Program-made: the position numbers and the translations under genes | Notes under the pieces: model-generated | The model's database searches: none | What the model was told of the DNA's origin: nothing | The model's input: only the letters and a program-made list of their open reading frames with translations | Shown: positions 29,581 to 38,398 of the stretch, in pieces | Position numbering within the stretch: the stretch's first letter is position 1 | Layout of the letters: every line of letters begins with the position of its first letter | IMG/VR virus record: IMGVR_UViG_3300046694_000196 | Span: 62,001-126,000 of that record | Direction: 5' to 3' (one strand) | DNA length: 64,000 bases | From: a virus

Positions 29581-30419
29581 ACTCGTCCGCGGTTGAGCGT
29601 GAGTGCGTAACCGGCGGCGTTCACCTTCTGGAGCTCGTCGTCGTTGAGGTACCTGTTGTAGACAGCGAGGGAGTCGATAGTTATGATTCCCGTCCTGGTG
29701 TTCTGGTGGATCGCACCGGCCCGTACAGGGATAGAAGACACGAAGACTGAGCTGCTGTTAGTGGCCATGGCCACTGCGTTAGCCGTCCAGCCCGCGCGGG
29801 TCGAGCGACCCGTAGCGCCGTCGAAGTCCATGACTGAGAAGTTACCGGCGCCGTCGTGTCTGAGGAAAGACGTGCGCGTGTAGCCCCACCTAGCGGTCCA
29901 GGGCTTCATGGTCTGCCCCGCTGAGACCTGGGTGCCGTTCTGGTAGTAGACGCCGTAGGCCCCGTGCAGGTCTCCTACCGCGTGGGGCTGGCCTGCTGTC
30001 TCCAACCCGTTGAACCACCAGGTGCCGCGCGAGAAGCTGTCGCCGAACGCGAAGAGACCCATCGAGGTGCTGTTGTTGGCCACGTTGGCGGTGGCTCCGG
30101 TGAGGGCTATGGTCCACGCGCTCACGATGTTGGCGGAGGGGCCCGTGAGTGCTTTCCACCCCTTCATGACGATGCCGCCGTTGGCCGAGGCCGAAGTGGT
30201 GGAGTTGTTGCTGTCTGAGGGCAGCCCCTCGAAGTTGTACACCTGACCAGTTACGGTGTCCGCGGTGCCGTTCGTGAAGTCTGTCTCGGAGAACTTGAAG
30301 AGGTTAGACAGGCCGAACGACGGGAAGTTGTCGGACGTCCGGAGGGGGACCAAACGAGTACCCGCGCCGTTGTTGGGCGCTGGGACCAGGGTCTTTTCTA
30401 CTAGTGTGGTGTTGGCCAT
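29577..30419 (-). CDS. Tail-fibre-associated protein, lectin-like C-terminus
   Basis: 280 residues on the minus strand. Ser/Asn/Thr/Gly-rich, ending in ITIDSLAVYNRYLNDDEL, a pattern typical of the end of concanavalin A/LamG-like phage domains. It follows the long fibre gene by one base in the same transcript and could be an adhesin, a chaperone or a second fibre segment. Minus-strand location sets it apart from almost all other genes. Confidence 0.65.
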   Translation of the reverse strand: MANTTLVEKTLVPAPNNGAGTRLVPLRTSDNFPSFGLSNLFKFSETDFTNGTADTVTGQVYNFEGLPSDSNNSTTSASANGGIVMKGWKALTGPSANIVSAWTIALTGATANVANNSTSMGLFAFGDSFSRGTWWFNGLETAGQPHAVGDLHGAYGVYYQNGTQVSAGQTMKPWTARWGYTRTSFLRHDGAGNFSVMDFDGATGRSTRAGWTANAVAMATNSSSVFVSSIPVRAGAIHQNTRTGIITIDSLAVYNRYLNDDELQKVNAAGYALTLNRGRV

Positions 30420-32830
30420 CAGGACGTCCTAACGCTCTTGGTGAAGTTGATGCAGAAGTTGTTGAGGGGGTAGTACTTGCCCTGGTGCGAACCGTACGAG
30501 GTGTCGGTGAACTTGTACATTGACCTGGTAGGGTCGCTGTCCATGATGGTGCCGGTACCGAAGACCGAGTACACGTTGAAGCCGTCAGATGCCACGTTAA
30601 CGGGGGCACCGAAGCTCACTGCCTCGCCCCGGAGGACCGTGGTATTGGTCCCCGAGTCGTAGCGAGCGTCGCGTATGATGGGGTTCGTTGTAGAGCTGGC
30701 CTGGTACATGCGGAAGCAGCCGTTTCGCAGGCACGGAGTGAACGTGCTGAGGATGTTCCCGGCGTACACTATCTCTTTCGAAGCGAGGCCGTTGGGGTAC
30801 GGTGAGCCGTCACGGTACGCCGCTACCGGCTGGGTCACGCCGAACGCGAAAGTCTCTTCACCGTAGGTCACCACGAAGTTCCCGTTCGCAGTGATCGGGC
30901 TGTACATCGCGATCGAGATGGTGTCATCAGAGATGATGTTGACGGTGTTGATCGACAGCTGGTTAGACGTGTTCGAGAAACCGTCGAGAGTCCCGGGGAA
31001 CACTCTGAGGCCCGCGAGTCGTACCGGGAAGGTCCACGTAGTGTCGAACTGCAGGGGCTTTACGGGGACGTGGAACTTGATCTGTATCTCGTCGTCCTTG
31101 ACCCTGTACACGTCTGTGGGGTACAGGGGCTGCCACGGCTTACCGTCTCTGAGGACGGTGTTCATGACCTTGCCGATGTGCTCACCGCACCACCTGTTGC
31201 CGTCTGCAGACATGTGCAGGATGTCACCGTGGTAGCGGCCGAGAGCGTCTGTCGCGGGGTTGAGAGTGGAATTGAACGCGTTGGGTGCGAAGTAGTTCGG
31301 CCCGACGACATAGACGTGTTCGTCGGCCGCCGCTACCTGGGTCAGCGCCTCACCGAGCAGCCCGTAGCGACCTACCATCGCGAACATCGGCATGTCACGC
31401 GTCTGTCCAGTGATCGTCTGCACGTCTGTCTGCATAGACGCGCGCAATGAGATGAGGTTGTTGGCCCAGTTGTCACGGACCTGGCTGAACGAGAAAGTAG
31501 CGCTGTTCGAAGAGAGCTTCAGCGAGCTGGCCTCGCTCTCGCCCTGCGCGAAGACTACGCCGCCGAAGCCGTATGACCAGCCCTTCTCGAGGGCCTTCTT
31601 CTTGGCGCGGGCGATGTCGTCCTTGAAGAGGTTGTAGTACCCGGCGCCCTCAGTGTCAGAGGGGAGCATGGTAGAGAGATAGATGCCGCCCGTCGTCGGG
31701 CTAGACATGAGCATGTGTGGCGCCGCGAACTTGATGCCGCCGGGGTTGTACCTGTTGCCTAGGTGCGAGGCCTTGAACTGCCCCGTGATCCCGGTGCTGT
31801 AGAACTCACCCTGCCCATTTCCGTAGTCTCGCTCGTACATCGGGACGATGTCGAACATGGCATCTCCGCGTCCCGCGGGGCCAGAAAAGTTGGTGCTCCA
31901 GATGAAGTTCCAGGTCTGCATGCCCATCGCGAAGCTGACGTTTCCTAGGTCCTGGTTGGCGTTAGACACCGGGGGCAGAGCGTCGGCGCCGCCGGCGTTA
32001 GACTGTCCGTAGATAGACCAGTGATACAGGTCGGGGAAGTCAGCGACCCTCTCGTGGCCGCGGACGTGTACCCTCGAGCCGTCCCGCGGGACGCCGAGAG
32101 CGAGCTGGTTGGTGTCTCCCCAGGTGACCGCGTAGTTGTACTCGGGGGCGTTGACTATGTCGTGCCGGCCCGTGTCGAAAGTTATGCCCTCTACCGTGCG
32201 GCCGCCGAGGAGCGTCATGTCCGAAGCGGTGGTCACTGACAGGAGGTTCATGTCGGCGTACGTGAGGTTCGCGGAGTTGTTCGCGACGTCCTGCTTGCCT
32301 GACTGCAGCGCGCTTATCTTGGTGTTGAGAGCAGAGGTGTCCGCGAACTGGGTGAACGTGATGTTAGACGTGCCGACCGTGATCGGGCCGGGGGTGTTGC
32401 AGACGAACTGCTTGCCGGCGTTGACCGTGCCGGTGTTGACGAACACCGCGGCGTTGAGGAGCTGTACGCCGGTGTTGGCGTCGAGTGCCCGTGACCACAC
32501 GCCGGTGTTCGAGACCCATACGCCGTTCTGGTTGGCGAAGGCCTGGTCCTTGACGAGGACGCGCGAGAGGCTCGTGAGCACCCCGTCGATGGTCTGCTCG
32601 CCTGAGAACGACGATATGCTGTTGGTCGACGCCACGTTGACCGCGGTCTTCCACTGCACGCCCACCGTGGTGATGTTGAGCACGTCCTGCTGGAACTTGC
32701 GGATGGAGGCCACGCTCACGCCGTTGGACGTGACGTAGACCGTGTTGGCGTCGCCGTTCACCCAAGAGTCGACGCGCTCCTCGTTGGTCTTGAAGCGAGG
32801 TATCGCGGTGAGGAGGGGCAGCTGCGTCAT
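30419..32830 (-). CDS. Tail fibre with SGNH/sialate acetylesterase-like domain
   Basis: 803 residues. The N-terminus (to ~residue 190) shows repeats of beta type found in phage fibres, with LVKDQAFANQNGVWV and GVWSRALDANTG, a known tail-fibre segment. From about residue 270 a carbohydrate esterase follows: YGQSNAGG (Ser nucleophile block), FAQGESEAS (Gly/Glu block) and GDILHMSADG (Asp-x-x-His), fitting the SGNH/SASA fold that strips acetyl groups from surface sugars. The C-terminus is beta rich. Suggests binding and trimming of acetylated host polysaccharide. Confidence 0.82.
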   Translation of the reverse strand: MTQLPLLTAIPRFKTNEERVDSWVNGDANTVYVTSNGVSVASIRKFQQDVLNITTVGVQWKTAVNVASTNSISSFSGEQTIDGVLTSLSRVLVKDQAFANQNGVWVSNTGVWSRALDANTGVQLLNAAVFVNTGTVNAGKQFVCNTPGPITVGTSNITFTQFADTSALNTKISALQSGKQDVANNSANLTYADMNLLSVTTASDMTLLGGRTVEGITFDTGRHDIVNAPEYNYAVTWGDTNQLALGVPRDGSRVHVRGHERVADFPDLYHWSIYGQSNAGGADALPPVSNANQDLGNVSFAMGMQTWNFIWSTNFSGPAGRGDAMFDIVPMYERDYGNGQGEFYSTGITGQFKASHLGNRYNPGGIKFAAPHMLMSSPTTGGIYLSTMLPSDTEGAGYYNLFKDDIARAKKKALEKGWSYGFGGVVFAQGESEASSLKLSSNSATFSFSQVRDNWANNLISLRASMQTDVQTITGQTRDMPMFAMVGRYGLLGEALTQVAAADEHVYVVGPNYFAPNAFNSTLNPATDALGRYHGDILHMSADGNRWCGEHIGKVMNTVLRDGKPWQPLYPTDVYRVKDDEIQIKFHVPVKPLQFDTTWTFPVRLAGLRVFPGTLDGFSNTSNQLSINTVNIISDDTISIAMYSPITANGNFVVTYGEETFAFGVTQPVAAYRDGSPYPNGLASKEIVYAGNILSTFTPCLRNGCFRMYQASSTTNPIIRDARYDSGTNTTVLRGEAVSFGAPVNVASDGFNVYSVFGTGTIMDSDPTRSMYKFTDTSYGSHQGKYYPLNNFCINFTKSVRTS

Positions 32831-32982
32831 GGGTTACCTACGTCGTTGGGCAGGTCTACGTTGACCGTCGTGTTGAGCTGGTCCTCGAGTTGCGAGAACG
32901 CCGCGAGGAGTTCCAGGAGCTCGAGTATCCACTGGTCCTGGTCACGGCGGAAGCCGTCTATCTTGTAGGCGAGTTTCTGCAA
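32827..32982 (-). CDS. Small coiled-coil protein upstream of the fibre gene
   Basis: Minus strand, 51 residues from a TTG start; QKLAYKIDGFRRDQDQWI then LELLELLAAFSQLEDQLN make a coiled coil. The stop overlaps the fibre start (ATGA). No ATG is available, so the start is tentative. Probably a small fibre or baseplate linker; unsure. Confidence 0.4.
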   Translation of the reverse strand: MQKLAYKIDGFRRDQDQWILELLELLAAFSQLEDQLNTTVNVDLPNDVGNP

Positions 32983-33008
32983 TTTTCGGAGTTTCTCAAA
33001 CTTTATCG

Positions 33009-33037
33009 TTTACATCGTGGCTTGCATTATTTATACT
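33009..33037 (+). promoter_or_regulatory. Promoter, divergent from the fibre operon
   Basis: TTTACA (33009-33014), 17-base spacer, TATACT (33032-33037). The 18-base leader at 33041-33058 is identical to 9411-9428. Confidence 0.6.
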
Positions 33038-33062
33038 GATACCAGGAGCAAAGGAGAAACCC

Positions 33063-33575
33063 ATGCAGAAGACCTTCACCTCGACCGAACACGACCGCAC
33101 GGTAAAGTGGATAGAGGGGGGTCGGATCATCCACTGCGACCTCGCCGGTCGCGTGCTGGCAGTCGAAGACTACTCGAAGAGCGCTATCTCGAAGATCCTC
33201 AAGTTCTTCGAGCGGGGAGCCGCTGCGAAGCCGATGAAAGTGGCTACGTTCAACGCCGCGGCCCAGGAGGTCCTCCGAGACATCGAGGGCTTCGAGGTGG
33301 ACTTCGCCGACGGGAAGATCACCGCGCGGGCGACGTCCCGAGAGAAGTCCACCAACAAGGTCTTCCGCGGCGCCGACACGCGCTACAACAGCAAGTACGA
33401 GAACACCATCCTCTACACGAGGAAGGGTGACGGCTTCGCGGAGAACACCCGGTACTCGGTCGTGTTCCACTCCGACGGCCTGGTCGAGTTCGAAGAGTTC
33501 GAGAAGATCTCGTGTGAGAACCTGAACGTGCGGCACGACCAGCCGCTGCTCAGCGTGTACGTTACGGAGGGCTGA
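33063..33575 (+). CDS. Hypothetical protein (170 aa)
   Basis: 170 residues after AAAGGAG. MQKTFTSTEHDRTVKWIEGG..., beta-rich at both ends with a basic middle (FFERGAAAKPMK). No family recognised. First gene of a promoter whose leader is shared with the 373-aa gene at 9434. Confidence 0.5.
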   Translation: MQKTFTSTEHDRTVKWIEGGRIIHCDLAGRVLAVEDYSKSAISKILKFFERGAAAKPMKVATFNAAAQEVLRDIEGFEVDFADGKITARATSREKSTNKVFRGADTRYNSKYENTILYTRKGDGFAENTRYSVVFHSDGLVEFEEFEKISCENLNVRHDQPLLSVYVTEG

Positions 33576-33808
33576 TGGTAGAGGTAGTAGGGCGAGACGA
33601 GAAAGCCAAGAGGCGGGTCACGCACAGTAGGTGCGGCATGATCCTCGAGTACTACGACAGGGAAGTCAGGTCGCAGCGCTACACCGACTACGGAGGCGGC
33701 TCTGAGACCTACTACTTCATCGTGTGCCCGGAGTGTTTCTCGGGAGACGCGGACGCGCCTGCGTGCGCGATCAGTTCAAACGCGAAAGTGGAGGTGGAGT
33801 CGTGCTAG
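33575..33808 (+). CDS. Small zinc-binding protein (77 aa)
   Basis: ATG overlaps the previous stop by one base. 77 residues with HSRCGM near the start and VCPECF near residue 50, plus another Cys near the end; a split zinc site is likely. Function unknown. Confidence 0.5.
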   Translation: MVEVVGRDEKAKRRVTHSRCGMILEYYDREVRSQRYTDYGGGSETYYFIVCPECFSGDADAPACAISSNAKVEVESC

Positions 33809-33981
33809 TCAAGGCTGCGATCATGATCATCCTGACACAGTCTGGCACTTTCTCGGTGGAGAGGTTTGACTCTCTCCGTGAGTGCGAGTCTGCCAGGACA
33901 GTGCTCATTGAGAACGCGAACGAGATGTTCTCGACCTGGTTCGACAAGGCGAGACTGTTTCGTTGCAGGGAGATCGACTGA
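33802..33981 (+). CDS. Small Cys-containing protein, family of three
   Basis: GTG 33802. 59 residues: hydrophobic start (VKAAIMIILTQSG), then RECESARTVLIE and FRCREID. Same architecture as 20255 and 45088. Probably membrane-associated; unknown role. Confidence 0.5.
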   Translation: MLVKAAIMIILTQSGTFSVERFDSLRECESARTVLIENANEMFSTWFDKARLFRCREID

Positions 33982-35129
33982 TGGAAGTGATCTGGATATC
34001 GTTCACCCTATGGGCGTTCCTGGGGTTCGCCTGGTGGGTACGGAGGTCTCACGACCCCGACACAAGGCACTCTTTCTACGCCTACGTCGCGTCCCTCGTG
34101 GTCGTGCTGGCGGTCGCCTACGGCGTCACCTACACCACCCAGTTCGCGGTCACTACCGACACCGAGACCTGGAACGGCGCTGTCTCCAAGAAAGTCAACG
34201 ACGTGAGGCAGTGTCCTGCTGGCTGGCAGACCTCCGAGGACAGTTTCTGCGAGGTCTACGACACGCGCAGCGTCTATGACGGTCAGGACTGCACCACCGA
34301 CTCCAAGGGAGACAGGTCCTGCGTCGACAAGTACCACACCGAGTACCGGTACGTCTTCCCGTGGGAGGGCAAGTGGTTCATAGAGTCGGCAGACCTGGGC
34401 GAGGTCTGGGAAGTAGACCGCGTAGACCGGCAGGGCGCTCTGAAGCCTCCGCTCTACGCCTCTACTCACGAGGGGGACCCGGTCTCGTCCGTCCACCGCT
34501 ACACCAACTGGGTGAGGGCGGCGTCCGACAGCCTGTTCAACGAGGGCTACTACAGGGACCGTTACGACGCCCACCTGCCTGCGTACCCGCAGGAAACTTA
34601 CGACCTCTTCAAGATGGACCGGGTGGTGCAGGTGGGCCTGGACCTCCCCGAAGATCAACTGCGCGAGTACGACCGGCTGCTGTCGGTGGCCCTGGCCGAG
34701 CTCGGGCCCAAGAGACAGATGAACGCGATAGTCGTCCTCCTGGACGCGCGGGTCGCTGACGTCGACTACCCACCGGCACTGCGCAGGGCCTGGAAGGGCT
34801 TCAAGAAGAACGACGCGGTCCTGTTTGTCGCCGTGAACGATGGGCTGGTAGACTGGGTGGACGTGATGTCCTGGTCCAAGGACGACTCCTTCAACGTGCT
34901 CCTGCGCGACGACCTCGCGAATATGCGCGGGAAGGAGCTCGACTTCAAATGGGTAGCGCTCAGGCTCTATTCACGGGGCATGGAGCACTACGTCCGACGG
35001 CCCATGGCCGAGTTCGAGTACCTGCGAGACGACCTCCCGACTCCCTGGTACGCCATACTGCTGACCTACGCGCTCCAGGCAGGAGCGGTGTTCGGTGTCC
35101 CTCAACTCATCAAGAAGGTGAAGAAATGA
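33981..35129 (+). CDS. Membrane protein with TPM-like C-terminal region
   Basis: ATG 33981 overlaps the previous stop by one base. 382 residues with an N-terminal pair of hydrophobic helices (WISFTLWAFLGFAWWV; FYAYVASLVVVLAVAYGV), a cysteine-containing soluble domain (CPAGW, FCEVY, DCTTD), then QMNAIVVLLDARVADVDYP and NDAVLFVAVNDG reminiscent of the TPM fold, and a C-terminal helix. Probably faces the periplasm. Paired with the LemA-like gene by ATGA overlap; LemA and TPM-type proteins often occur together. Confidence 0.6.
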   Translation: MEVIWISFTLWAFLGFAWWVRRSHDPDTRHSFYAYVASLVVVLAVAYGVTYTTQFAVTTDTETWNGAVSKKVNDVRQCPAGWQTSEDSFCEVYDTRSVYDGQDCTTDSKGDRSCVDKYHTEYRYVFPWEGKWFIESADLGEVWEVDRVDRQGALKPPLYASTHEGDPVSSVHRYTNWVRAASDSLFNEGYYRDRYDAHLPAYPQETYDLFKMDRVVQVGLDLPEDQLREYDRLLSVALAELGPKRQMNAIVVLLDARVADVDYPPALRRAWKGFKKNDAVLFVAVNDGLVDWVDVMSWSKDDSFNVLLRDDLANMRGKELDFKWVALRLYSRGMEHYVRRPMAEFEYLRDDLPTPWYAILLTYALQAGAVFGVPQLIKKVKK

Positions 35130-35671
35130 TCAAGTACGTAATCGCGGGTCTCGGCGCGTTCGCACTCGTCGCCGCAGGCATATCCTACTTCAACGCGGCG
35201 TCGTACGGCAACCGGGCCGAGGCCGGCCTCAAGGCACAGTACGAGCAGAACCAGAACGCGCTCAGCGAGTACTCGCTCAAGGTAGCGGAGGCCGCGCAGG
35301 TCCCGGGCGTCGCCAAGGACCACATCATCGAGGTCACCAAGGCTGCGATGTCTGCGCGGTACGGCTCCGAGGGCTCCAAGGCCGTCATCCAGGCCATCAC
35401 TGAGGCCTACCCGGGCACGGTAGACCCCGCGCTCTACGCCAAGGTCCAGACCATCATCGAGTCGGGCCGTCGGCAGTTCAGCGTCGAGCAGGAGAAGCTC
35501 ATCGACAAGAAGCGGGTCTACGAGACCGCGCTCGGCGCTCCGTGGAGCGGTATGTGGCTCACCCTGGCTGGGTACCCGAGAGTAGACCTGGAGAAATACC
35601 TGGTCATCAAGTCGGACTACGCCAAGGACGCCTTCGGCTCTGGGGTTGACGCCGGCGTCAAGCTGAAATAA
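35126..35671 (+). CDS. LemA-family-like protein
   Basis: ATG 35126 overlaps the previous stop. 181 residues: one N-terminal membrane anchor (IAGLGAFALVAAGISYF), then helical NALSEYSLKVAEAAQVPG and QKYLVI-type patterns (FSVEQEKLIDKKRVYE) that fit the LemA family of membrane-anchored helical proteins. Function unknown. LemA genes often sit next to TPM-domain genes in bacteria, which matches the neighbour here. Confidence 0.6.
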   Translation: MIKYVIAGLGAFALVAAGISYFNAASYGNRAEAGLKAQYEQNQNALSEYSLKVAEAAQVPGVAKDHIIEVTKAAMSARYGSEGSKAVIQAITEAYPGTVDPALYAKVQTIIESGRRQFSVEQEKLIDKKRVYETALGAPWSGMWLTLAGYPRVDLEKYLVIKSDYAKDAFGSGVDAGVKLK

Positions 35672-35695
35672 ATTCGAGAAATCAGGAGAAGAGAC

Positions 35696-35908
35696 ATGGA
35701 AATAATCACCGACCGCGTCACCGTCAAGAACGGTGAATACATCATACTGCTCGACTACGTTAACGACGCAGCGACGATCTCTAACATGTGCGGCGAGCTC
35801 TACATCGACGACATTCACGACCTCAAGACGCTCGCCGAGGTGATCAATGCCGCGACGAAGCTGATCGAGGAACGTATGTTGAACACCGATGAGCGGCCGG
35901 TGATCTGA
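35696..35908 (+). CDS. Small acidic protein (70 aa)
   Basis: 70 residues after AGGAGAAGAGAC. MEIITDRVTVKNGEYIILL..., beta then helix (LKTLAEVINAATKLIEE). No family recognised. Confidence 0.45.
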   Translation: MEIITDRVTVKNGEYIILLDYVNDAATISNMCGELYIDDIHDLKTLAEVINAATKLIEERMLNTDERPVI

Positions 35909-36213
35909 TGAAGAAGACCCTGAGGATGACCATCGACGTGGTGGTCGAAGACATGTCTGAAGCAGACCGCCGAGAAATCTGGGAGGGCATGTGCCTCGTC
36001 CCGGGAGAAGACGAGCTCGAAGACATCAATGACTTCAGCGCGTACGGCATAGCCGACGCCGTCGCAGCCTTCCTGAATGAAGACACCTCTAACGACATAC
36101 TCGAGGGCAGTGACTACGTCGTCTCACTGGTGGCCGCGGACGTCTTTGAAGCGGAATGGGTGTCAGATGCAGAGGGCGAACCTGCCCGAAGGAAATTTGG
36201 AGACGACGAATGA
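35908..36213 (+). CDS. Hypothetical acidic protein (101 aa)
   Basis: ATG overlaps the previous stop by one base. 101 acidic residues with MKKTLRMTIDVVVEDM at the start, an internal FLNEDTSNDILEGSDYVV pattern seen in small phage proteins. Unknown. Stop overlaps the ligase start by four bases. Confidence 0.5.
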   Translation: MKKTLRMTIDVVVEDMSEADRREIWEGMCLVPGEDELEDINDFSAYGIADAVAAFLNEDTSNDILEGSDYVVSLVAADVFEAEWVSDAEGEPARRKFGDDE

Positions 36214-37334
36214 GGACGCTCTACAAGGTAGACGAGAACGAGAACGTCCGGACCTGGTCCATGGAGACCGACGGCCCCAACTTCCGCACCCACTCCGGCG
36301 TGCTGGACGGGAAGATCGTCGTGTCCGGCTGGAAGACAGCGAAGGCCAAGAACGTCGGCCGGGCGAACGCCACGACTCCCGAGGAGCAGGCCGTCCTAGA
36401 GGTAGACAGGAAGTACCTGGACCAGCTAGAGACGGGCGGCTACTACGAGACGATCGAGGCGGCCCGCGAGGGAGTCACGGCGTACTTTGACTGCATGCTC
36501 GCCCATAGGTGGGGCGACGAGAAGCACCGGGTCACGTTCCCGGTCTACGAGCAGCCGAAGCTGGACGGCATCCGGTGCATCGCCACGGTTGACGGCCTCA
36601 AGACCCGCAACGGCAAGCGCCTCGTCGCGACGCCGCACATCGAAGAACAGCTGGAGAGGCTCCACCGTGAGCGACCGCGGGTCACCCTCGACGGCGAGCT
36701 CTACAACCACGAGCTCAAGGCCGACTTCGAGCAGATCGTGTCACTCGTGCGACGCACCAAGCCCGACGAGCTCGACTTCATCAAGTCCCGCGAGATGGTT
36801 CAGTACCACGTCTACGACGTGTACGACGCGGACCGGCCGGGTCTCACGACTGGACAGCGCTCGCGGCTCCTGTACGAGCTCTTCGAGGAGTACTTCGGCG
36901 AGCTTTCACACGTCAGGCACGTCGAGGCCCACCTCGTGTACGACCAGGAGGCCCTCGACGAGTGCTACGGTAACCACATCGAGGACGGATACGAGGGTCA
37001 GATGGTCCGGCTCGACGCGCCCTACGAGCAGAAGCGCTCGCGGAACCTCCTCAAGCGCAAGGAGTTCGAGGACGCGGAGTTCCGGATCGAGCGGGTCGAG
37101 AGCGGAGTCGGGAACTGGAACGGCTACGCCAAGCGCGTGTACGTCCGCCTCGAAGACGAGACGGTCCAGCGGGCCGGCACCCGCGGCAACCAGCCATTCC
37201 TGAAGAAAGTGCTGGAGGACGCCGACTCGTACGTCGGGACGGAAGTGACCGTAAGGTTCCAGAACCGGACCGCGGACGGCAAGCTGAGGTTCCCCGTCGT
37301 GACCAAGTTCTGGCACGGCGCCCGAGACCTCTGA
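36210..37334 (+). CDS. ATP-dependent DNA ligase with WGR-like N-terminus
   Basis: ATG 36210 overlaps the previous stop. 374 residues. The first ~90 (LYKVDENENVRTWSMETDGPN ... GWKTAKAKNVGRANATTPEEQA) look like a WGR domain, a nucleic-acid-binding module known from PARPs and some phage ligases. The catalytic core follows: YEQPKLDGIRCI (motif I, KLDG), LDGELYNHELKADFEQIV (motif III) and EGQMVRLDAPYE then LKRKEFEDAEF (motifs IV/V). The C-terminal OB part carries EVTVRFQNRTADGKLRFP. Seals nicks after Okazaki processing; similar WGR-ligase proteins are seen in other large phages. Confidence 0.85.
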   Translation: MRTLYKVDENENVRTWSMETDGPNFRTHSGVLDGKIVVSGWKTAKAKNVGRANATTPEEQAVLEVDRKYLDQLETGGYYETIEAAREGVTAYFDCMLAHRWGDEKHRVTFPVYEQPKLDGIRCIATVDGLKTRNGKRLVATPHIEEQLERLHRERPRVTLDGELYNHELKADFEQIVSLVRRTKPDELDFIKSREMVQYHVYDVYDADRPGLTTGQRSRLLYELFEEYFGELSHVRHVEAHLVYDQEALDECYGNHIEDGYEGQMVRLDAPYEQKRSRNLLKRKEFEDAEFRIERVESGVGNWNGYAKRVYVRLEDETVQRAGTRGNQPFLKKVLEDADSYVGTEVTVRFQNRTADGKLRFPVVTKFWHGARDL

Positions 37335-37369
37335 AATCAGACTATTTTTGGTACATCGGTAAATTTTAG

Positions 37370-37417
37370 TTGACACGTGAAAGAGGCGTTGACATCGCTT
37401 TCCGGTTTGGATATACT
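37370..37417 (+). promoter_or_regulatory. Promoter region with two -35 boxes
   Basis: TTGACA at 37370-37375 and again at 37389-37394; the second is 17 bases before TATACT (37412-37417). The first may serve a second start or a competing site. Confidence 0.55.
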
Positions 37418-37513
37418 GAACCGGACGGTTACCAGGCGTGCCGTTGTCGAGGAACGTGGGGTCCCTTCGACGAACACAGAAAAGGAAACGTGTCAACAAC
37501 CGGAGTAACGAGT

Positions 37514-37810
37514 ATGTCACGCAATGCAATGTGGAAAGACCGAGATTTCGTGCTGCGACAGCTAAAGCTGCTCAGCCGAGGCCGCAAGATGGAGGCGTCT
37601 TACCACGTCTCCAGAGTAATGGAGGACAACGGGTTCATCAAGGCCCAGTTCGTCCGGCCCGAGGGCAAGGGGAGGACCGTCAAGGAGTACGTCCCCTTCG
37701 GCCGCGGGAAGATCATGCTGACCGCTGAGGCGAAGCGGAGGGCCCGAGACAGGGCACGGAAGGCAGAAGAGAGGTCGGTCAGTATCCCAAGTGACCAGGT
37801 CTCAAAGTAG
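37514..37810 (+). CDS. Small basic protein (98 aa)
   Basis: ATG 37514 after CGGAGTAACGAGT; the longer frame to 37370 covers the promoter and is unlikely. 98 residues, very basic with KIMLTAEAKRRARDRARKAEE at the end; the central FVRPEGKGRTVKEYVPFGRGK may bind nucleic acid. No family recognised. A terminator follows 20 bases after the stop. Confidence 0.5.
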   Translation: MSRNAMWKDRDFVLRQLKLLSRGRKMEASYHVSRVMEDNGFIKAQFVRPEGKGRTVKEYVPFGRGKIMLTAEAKRRARDRARKAEERSVSIPSDQVSK

Positions 37811-37830
37811 GCCGCGCAGGAGCGATTTCA

Positions 37831-37856
37831 GGGGGAGTCTTCGGGCTCCCCTTTTC
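37831..37856 (+). terminator. Rho-independent terminator
   Basis: GGGGAG pairs with CTCCCC (37832-37837 with 37846-37851), then TTTTC. It ends the unit that started at 37412. Confidence 0.75.
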
Positions 37857-37858
37857 TG

Positions 37859-37887
37859 TGTTTACTTCTCTCGAGAAATGGTATACG
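37859..37887 (+). promoter_or_regulatory. Promoter with palindromic spacer
   Basis: A TTTACT -35-like hexamer at 37861-37866 and TATACG -10 at 37882-37887, spacer 15. The spacer holds CTCTCGAGAAA, a partial copy of the ATTCTC...GAGAAT palindrome. Confidence 0.45.
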
Positions 37888-37910
37888 CTTAAGGTAGAAG
37901 GAGAATGGCC

Positions 37911-38102
37911 ATGATTAAGTTCTATGATAAGTTCGAGCCCCCACGCGTCTGGTACGACGCCGAGCACTACCAGAAGCTGGGCGCAGACCGGTTTGGCGTC
38001 CTCTCGGGCATCACCGACGTAGACGAGTGGGTAGAGTGGGCGGCCTTCACGGCTCGCTCCTACCAGGCCGCCCGGACGCTGGCGGGAGTGATCGACGAAT
38101 GA
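37911..38102 (+). CDS. Small hypothetical protein (63 aa)
   Basis: ATG 37911 is 7 bases after AAGGAG and is preferred over ATG 37905, which is too close. 63 residues, MIKFYDKFEPPRVWYD... with an acidic C-terminal helix. No family recognised. Confidence 0.45.
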   Translation: MIKFYDKFEPPRVWYDAEHYQKLGADRFGVLSGITDVDEWVEWAAFTARSYQAARTLAGVIDE

Positions 38103-38398
38103 CGATGTACGGGATGCACTACGACTGGGTGCTGCAGGAGATCACGGGTGTTGAGCTAGACGGCAAGACGTACACCGAGGAGCAGCTCGCCGAGGTCATC
38201 AAGGCCTACGAGAAGGCGCGTGAGACAGAAGATGAGCTGGACCGGGCACGGAGAGAACTCTCTGCACTCGAGGCGGCGTACTCTTCGGTCCTGAGAGACG
38301 CCGCCTACGAGCTGGTCGCATGCAAGAACGAGGGGTACGAGACCGGTTTTGATGCCGGCTACAGCGAAGGGAGAGAAGATGCGCGACGCTTCCCATAG
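38099..38398 (+). CDS. Coiled-coil protein (99 aa)
   Basis: ATG 38099 overlaps the previous stop. 99 residues with a long charged helix (EKARETEDELDRARRELSALEAAYS), then a Gly/Tyr-rich end (YETGFDAGYSEGREDARRFP). No family recognised; the next gene starts 20 bases before its end. Confidence 0.5.
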   Translation: MTMYGMHYDWVLQEITGVELDGKTYTEEQLAEVIKAYEKARETEDELDRARRELSALEAAYSSVLRDAAYELVACKNEGYETGFDAGYSEGREDARRFP

